Of a stretch of DNA of 64,000 bases, positions 60,217-64,000 are shown piece after piece (within the stretch, counting starts at the first letter, position 1; the number at the start of each line of letters is the position of its first letter). The position numbers were made by a program, and so were the translations under genes. A model generated the notes under the pieces. It saw only the letters and a list, made by a program, of their open reading frames with translations, made no database searches and had not been told where the DNA came from. Source of the stretch: Halomonas dongshanensis (GTDB lineage Bacteria; Pseudomonadota; Gammaproteobacteria; Pseudomonadales; Halomonadaceae); assembly GCF_024790395.1 (NCBI RefSeq), contig NZ_JAJISC010000002.1:662583-726582 (forward strand). The letters are read 5' to 3'.

Positions 60217-60807
60217 ATGAATGTAATGAATGCCTCACCGCGTCGCAAGGAACTGACCCGACTGGCCGCTCAGCTTTTCGTTCAAGAGGGGTTCGACCGT
60301 ACGACGGTGCGCATGCTGGCGCAGGAGATGGGCATCAAGTCGGGTAGCCTGTTTCATCACTTCAAGGATAAGCACGAGATTCTCGCGGCAGTGATCGAGG
60401 AGGGGACTCAGAACGCGCTGAATATCGCCCAGCAAGCGCTCGATGACTGCGGCCGCGACCCCGAAGTGCGCCTGCGCACCATGGCGCGCGCGCATCTGGA
60501 GACGCTGTTTGCCGACCGCAACGCCCACGTCGTCGCGCTCTTCGAGTGGCGCCGTCTCGATCCATCAGCAAGCGCCCATTTGCGCCATCTGCGCGATGCC
60601 TACGAGGCGCTTTGGGTCGACGTCATCGACGATGCGCTGCGCGCGGGCATCCTGCACGGCGATCGCTTTTTGGTCGCACGCTTCGTGCTTGGCGCTCTGA
60701 ACTGGACGGTACGTTGGTACGATCCACACGGAGCACGTACGCCAGACGAGCTCGCCGATGAGCTGGTCGCCATGCTGCTGCCAAACGCCGACACGACCAA
60801 CGTATAA
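60217..60807 (+). CDS. TetR family transcriptional regulator
   Basis: A regulator of 196 residues (GTG 60208 or ATG 60226 are alternative starts; no good ribosome site helps). The N-terminal helix-turn-helix is clear: LFVQEGFDRTTVRMLAQEMGIKSGSLFHHFKDK is the standard TetR block. The C-terminal ligand domain resembles acyl-CoA-responsive members (KstR2/FadR-like) in length and Trp/Arg content, only a weak indication. Placed between the divergent thiolase and the acyl-CoA synthetase gene, it likely represses both. Confidence 0.85.
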   Translation: MNVMNASPRRKELTRLAAQLFVQEGFDRTTVRMLAQEMGIKSGSLFHHFKDKHEILAAVIEEGTQNALNIAQQALDDCGRDPEVRLRTMARAHLETLFADRNAHVVALFEWRRLDPSASAHLRHLRDAYEALWVDVIDDALRAGILHGDRFLVARFVLGALNWTVRWYDPHGARTPDELADELVAMLLPNADTTNV

Positions 60808-60872
60808 GCCTTTCGCCGCACTTGTTCCTTGCGCCGCTTGGCGATTGCTCTTAGCGTTGAGACTAAAGGTTT

Positions 60873-60888
60873 CCGTTAACGTCAACGG
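60873..60888. promoter_or_regulatory. Near-perfect palindrome, candidate TetR operator
   Basis: CCGTTAACGTCAACGG is a 16-bp palindrome with one mismatched pair, located between the TetR gene and the acyl-CoA synthetase start. The TetR protein is the natural candidate to bind it; no second copy was noticed upstream of the thiolase. Confidence 0.45.
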
Positions 60889-60970
60889 CGCTTTGGGTGG
60901 TCGAGCGCAAAAAGGGTTTTAATAGCAGCTTCGTCAATAACACTTCATCAATAACAACAATGAGGTTCTC

Positions 60971-62683
60971 ATGTCTACCACATCGTCTCGGCCTTCGCTG
61001 CCGTCCTATCAGAGCTATCTCGGCGACTTCTCCATTGATGACGTGCTGGCGCGTCTGAGTGATCAGGGCGATGGCAAGCTCAATGCTTTCGATGCCTGCT
61101 GTGGTCGACATCTGCGCGCGGGTAAAGCCGACGAGCTGGCGCTAATACAAGAGGATGCGCAGGGCCACGTCCACCACCTGAGCTTTGCCCAATTGGATGA
61201 GCAGAGCGCGCGGCTAGCGGGTTGGTTTGAGAGCCGTGGGCTCAAGGAGGGAGATCGCATCGCTTGTATGCTGCCGCGCTCGCCTGAGTTAATGGTTGCC
61301 GTTCTTGCCACTTGGCGGATCGGTGCGGTCTATCAGCCGCTCTTTACCGCTTTTGGCAGCGATGCCATCGACTACCGCTTAGCGCGCGCCGAGACTGCCT
61401 TGGTGATCACCGACGCCGCTAACCGCGCCAAATTTGCAGGCATCGAGCGCTGCCCGCCGGTACTAGCGCTTGGAGGTGGCGACACCGGGTATCCGGATGA
61501 TCTGGAGTGGGCAAAGGCGCTTGCGCATGCCCCCTCGTCCCAGCCGCCGCCCAGGCTCTCGCCAGAGGCGCCGTTTCTACAGATGTTTACCTCGGGCACC
61601 GTGGGCAAGCCCAAAGGAGTCGCCGTACCGCTCTTTGCGCTGGCCGCTTTTGCGCTTTACATGGAGCTTGCCATCGATCTGCGTGAAGGCGACCGCTTTT
61701 GGAACATGGCCGACCCAGGCTGGGCGTATGGACTTTACTACGCTATTACTGGCCCGCTTCTTCTGGGCGTGACCACCCACTTTTGCGAGGCAGGCTTCTC
61801 CGCCCAGGGTGCGCTGGATTTCATGCAGCGCCATGGCATCACCAATTTCGCCGCCGCTCCAACCGCCTACCGGCTAATGAAGGCCTCGGGCCTTTTCGAT
61901 GACGCAGGCGAGCGCCTTTCCCTACGCGTGGCGAGCTCGGCGGGCGAGCCGCTCAATACCGAGGTGGTCGGCTGGGTGGAGCTCGCGCTGGGCTGTCCGG
62001 TCATGGACCACTACGGGCAAACCGAGACGGGTATGACCTGCTGCAATCATCACGCCCTCGAGCACCACAAAGAAGTAGGTGCTATGGGGTTGCCGCTGCC
62101 GGGCTATCGACTCGCCGTGCTCGACACCGAGTTCAACGAACTACCTCCCGGTGAATCGGGCGTGCTGGCGGTCGACGTCAAGCGTTCGCCGGCCTACTTC
62201 TTTCAAGGCTATACCTGGCAGGAGAAGCACCCTTTCGTCAATGACTACTACCTGACCGGTGATGTGGTCATGCAGCAGGCCGATGGCAGCTTCCAGTTTG
62301 CCGGGCGCGACGATGACATTATTACCACGGCGGGGTATCGCGTTGGGCCTGCCGATGTGGAGAACACCGTGCTGACCCATCCGGCCGTTGCGGAGTCCGC
62401 CGCCGTGGGTCAGCCCGATGCCATTCGCGGCGAGATCATTAAGTCTTTCGTCGTGCTGCGTGACGGCCATGCGCCATCCAAGGCGCTAGCAGAAGAGATC
62501 AGGCAGCGCGTGCGCGAGCGCCTTTCGAGCCATGCCTTTCCACGCGTCGTCGAGTTCGTCGATGAGCTGCCTAAAACACCCAGCGGCAAGATCCAGCGCT
62601 TCAAGCTGCGCACCCAGGCGGCCGGTGAGCACCAGCATGCCCTTGGCGAGCGGGCTTACGGTGCCTCACCCGATCAAGCCTGA
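60971..62683 (+). CDS. AMP-binding acyl-CoA synthetase (short/medium chain)
   Basis: An adenylate-forming ligase of 570 residues. The P-loop FTSGTVGKPKGVAV, the DHYGQTETGM motif, the GDDDII-type hinge (FAGRDDDIITTAGYRVGP) and the C-terminal catalytic Lys in KTPSGKIQRF are present. The sequence is closer in style to acetyl-/propionyl- or medium-chain acyl-CoA synthetases than to FadD, but the acid cannot be read from the sequence. The ATG at 60971 follows TGAGGTTCTC. It is followed by the SDR gene after 19 bases. Confidence 0.9.
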   Translation: MSTTSSRPSLPSYQSYLGDFSIDDVLARLSDQGDGKLNAFDACCGRHLRAGKADELALIQEDAQGHVHHLSFAQLDEQSARLAGWFESRGLKEGDRIACMLPRSPELMVAVLATWRIGAVYQPLFTAFGSDAIDYRLARAETALVITDAANRAKFAGIERCPPVLALGGGDTGYPDDLEWAKALAHAPSSQPPPRLSPEAPFLQMFTSGTVGKPKGVAVPLFALAAFALYMELAIDLREGDRFWNMADPGWAYGLYYAITGPLLLGVTTHFCEAGFSAQGALDFMQRHGITNFAAAPTAYRLMKASGLFDDAGERLSLRVASSAGEPLNTEVVGWVELALGCPVMDHYGQTETGMTCCNHHALEHHKEVGAMGLPLPGYRLAVLDTEFNELPPGESGVLAVDVKRSPAYFFQGYTWQEKHPFVNDYYLTGDVVMQQADGSFQFAGRDDDIITTAGYRVGPADVENTVLTHPAVAESAAVGQPDAIRGEIIKSFVVLRDGHAPSKALAEEIRQRVRERLSSHAFPRVVEFVDELPKTPSGKIQRFKLRTQAAGEHQHALGERAYGASPDQA

Positions 62684-62702
62684 TGACAACAAGGATAAAG
62701 TG

Positions 62703-63470
62703 ATGCACGTTGCAGATAATACGTTTTTGGTCACGGGAGCAGCCTCAGGGTTGGGTTCAGCCGTCGCGCGGCGGCTTATCGATAAGGGCGCCAAGGTAGT
62801 GCTGTGTGACCTTAGTGAAGATGTCGAAGGCTTATCGACTAGTCTGGGGGGCAGCGCGCTTGCCTGTAGGGGCGATATCACGAGTGCGGCGCAAATGACG
62901 GCGATCTTCGAGCGCGCGGCTGTCTTTGCCGGTGAAGCAGGGCTTGCGGGGGTCGTTCATTGTGCTGGCGTGGTTAGCGTGGGCAAACTGCTCGATCGTG
63001 ACGGCAACCCGACAAACCTCGATGCGTATGCCAAAACCATCGATATCAACTTGGTGGGTACCTTCAACGTCATGCGCTTGGCGGCGGCGGCAATGGCGGG
63101 TAGGGCGCCGGGTGAAGAGGGCGAGCGAGGCGTTATCATCAATACGGCATCGATTGCGGCTTTCGATGGCCAAGTGGGGCAGTGCGCCTACAGTGCCTCC
63201 AAGGCGGGTGTTGTGGGGATGAGTCTGCCTGCGGCGCGCGAGCTGTCACGCTATGGCATTCGCGTTATGGCCATCGCCCCTGGGGTATTCGAAACCCCTA
63301 TGATGGCGCAAATTCCCTCCGAGGCGGCGCAGGCGCTCGCAGCCTCCATTCCGTTTCCCAAACGTTTGGGGCGGGCTGATGAGTTCGCGCTTCTTGCCGA
63401 GCAGATCATTACCAACCCGATGCTTAATGGTGAAGTGATTCGCCTCGATGGCGGGATTCGCATGCAGTAA
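62703..63470 (+). CDS. SDR family 3-hydroxyacyl-CoA dehydrogenase-like protein
   Basis: A short-chain dehydrogenase of 255 residues. The ATG at 62703 after AAGGATAAAGTG fits the family; upstream frame belongs to the synthetase gene region. NAD-binding TGAASGLG is at residues 11-18, the catalytic Ser/Tyr/Lys set in NTASIAAFDGQVGQ and AYSASKAG, and IAPGVFETPM resembles HSD17B10-type 3-hydroxyacyl-CoA dehydrogenases. With the synthetase and thiolase this would give activation, oxidation and thiolysis of a hydroxyacyl-CoA; a dehydrogenase and a hydratase would have to come from elsewhere. Confidence 0.9.
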   Translation: MHVADNTFLVTGAASGLGSAVARRLIDKGAKVVLCDLSEDVEGLSTSLGGSALACRGDITSAAQMTAIFERAAVFAGEAGLAGVVHCAGVVSVGKLLDRDGNPTNLDAYAKTIDINLVGTFNVMRLAAAAMAGRAPGEEGERGVIINTASIAAFDGQVGQCAYSASKAGVVGMSLPAARELSRYGIRVMAIAPGVFETPMMAQIPSEAAQALAASIPFPKRLGRADEFALLAEQIITNPMLNGEVIRLDGGIRMQ

Positions 63471-63513
63471 AGAGTAAACGCTAGGCCGCGCATGAAATAA
63501 TTTTACAAACCCC

Positions 63514-63542
63514 TTGCCAAGCCCGGGGGTAATCCGTAAAGT
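63514..63542 (+). promoter_or_regulatory. rRNA operon promoter P1 candidate
   Basis: TTGCCA (63514-63519) and TAAAGT (63537-63542) with a 17-base spacer, followed by a GC-containing discriminator. It is one of two tandem promoters before the 16S gene. Bases 63471-63910 (440) hold no protein gene. Confidence 0.5.
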
Positions 63543-63637
63543 ACGCATCCGCTGCCGGGGGACGCCAAGCGCACCGGCGGTGATGAGACTGAAAAGTCTT
63601 GGTTTGTCAGGGAGTTACCAGGGTGTTGAACGCCTGC

Positions 63638-63665
63638 TTGACAAACACTCGGAAGTGCGTAGAAT
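63638..63665 (+). promoter_or_regulatory. rRNA operon promoter P2 candidate
   Basis: TTGACA (63638-63643, perfect) and TAGAAT (63660-63665) with a 16-base spacer. The strong -35 and the location 245 bases before 16S rRNA mark it as the main rrn promoter. Confidence 0.8.
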
Positions 63666-63718
63666 ACGCCTTCCTCGCTGAGGCAGCGTCTCCGGTCATC
63701 GAGACATGCTGATAGCGA

Positions 63719-63731
63719 CGCTCTTTAAAAA
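63719..63731 (+). promoter_or_regulatory. rRNA boxA antitermination element
   Basis: CGCTCTTTAAAAA corresponds to the boxA of rRNA leaders (E. coli TGCTCTTTAACAA), where NusB-NusE binds to prevent Rho termination. The following ATTGATCAGGTAATT also resembles the E. coli leader. Confidence 0.8.
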
Positions 63732-63753
63732 TTGATCAGGTAATTCATGTGGG

Positions 63754-63798
63754 CGCTTGCCGATGAGGGTGATCCATCACCCATTATCAAGGCAAGCG
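63754..63798 (+). promoter_or_regulatory. rRNA leader double hairpin
   Basis: CGCTTGCC (63754-63761) pairs with GGCAAGCG (63791-63798), and inside it GGGTGAT pairs with ATCACCC (63767-63773, 63776-63782). It may be part of the RNase III processing stem or a boxB/boxC-like leader structure. Confidence 0.6.
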
Positions 63799-63910
63799 AC
63801 CGAAAGAGTATCTCTTATAAGATGTCTCTTTCAAAGTTCGTTTGAACCTTGAGCCAAGTTTGATCCGCTTTCATTGTCCTCGGACGGTGAGTAAGGATCG
63901 CATTGATCTT

Positions 63911-64000
63911 AAACTGAAGAGTTTGATCATGGCTCAGATTGAACGCTGGCGGCAGGCCTAACACATGCAAGTCGAGCGGCAGCACGGAAAGCTTGCTTTC
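63911..64000 (+). rRNA. rrs: 16S ribosomal RNA (5' end only; continues past the window)
   Basis: AAACTGAAGAGTTTGATCAT begins the mature 16S rRNA, followed by the universal GGCTCAGATTGAACGCTGGCG and the AACACATGCAAGTCGAGCG region. Only the first 90 bases are present. The gammaproteobacterial signature is good, but the sequence is too short for species assignment. Confidence 0.97.

Overview
The window is about 62% GC by eye, gene-dense, and almost entirely bacterial core genome. Gene content and order (uvrY-uvrC-pgsA-tRNA Gly/Cys/Leu, dnaX-ybaB-recR, rnd-ycgL-ycgN, lapA-lapB-pyrF, mlaA next to a PP2C/STAS pair and tal) and the 5' end of a 16S rRNA gene at the right edge point to a gammaproteobacterium. 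The halophile-type cluster set suggests Halomonas or a close Halomonadaceae relative; that placement is an inference from gene content, not from a search.

Layout. 1-2421: end of the tryptophan operon (trpG, trpD, trpC) closed by a strong terminator. 2512-9992: ydiJ-type D-2-hydroxyacid dehydrogenase, a DUF4202 gene, a dicarboxylate/amino-acid symporter, serS, and a SIMPL-domain secreted protein whose 3' end overlaps serS. 10235-15289: AI-2E family permease, trxA, cysB, cysH, pabB. 15562-22209: a propionate (2-methylcitrate) operon: GntR regulator, prpB, prpC, acnD, prpF, with a perfect palindromic operator candidate at its promoter. 22298-26362: ComEA-like secreted protein, pyrF, lapB-lapA, ihfB, sdhE-ygfX. 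26537-30490: tRNA Leu, Cys and Gly, pgsA, uvrC, uvrY/gacA, tRNA-Ala. 30644-37371: argF, grxD, dnaX-ybaB-recR, rnd-ycgL-ycgN, and one small unknown gene. 37629-48263: oligopeptidase B, a small membrane protein, a class II glutamine amidotransferase, fadD, hrpA and a FabH-like synthase. 48301-51931: mlaA lipoprotein, a pseudo-receiver/PP2C phosphatase, a STAS protein and transaldolase. 52142-58880: two transporters, then pstSCAB behind a Pho-box candidate. 58902-63470: thiolase, TetR regulator, acyl-CoA synthetase and an SDR dehydrogenase, probably a short/medium-chain acyl-CoA catabolic set. 63471-64000: rRNA operon promoters, antitermination leader and the first 90 bases of 16S rRNA.

The genes mostly serve central functions. 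Three links are worth noting. TrpG may also supply ammonia to PabB, because no pabA is seen here. The prp operon and the acyl-CoA cluster both handle short acyl-CoAs. UvrY/GacA normally controls the Csr/Rsm system, and a 5' leader with four 13-base AGGA/AGGG repeats at 40291-40342 looks like a possible target of that system.

No prophage, CRISPR array, insertion sequence or integrase was found. The least explained elements are small: the 13-base repeat leader, a duplicated tRNA-Gly 3' end, a 14-base inverted repeat before pyrF, a pseudo-receiver phosphatase, an acidic repeat tail on MlaA, and a 60-residue protein with a duplicated IWD motif. I found no clear new multi-gene system.
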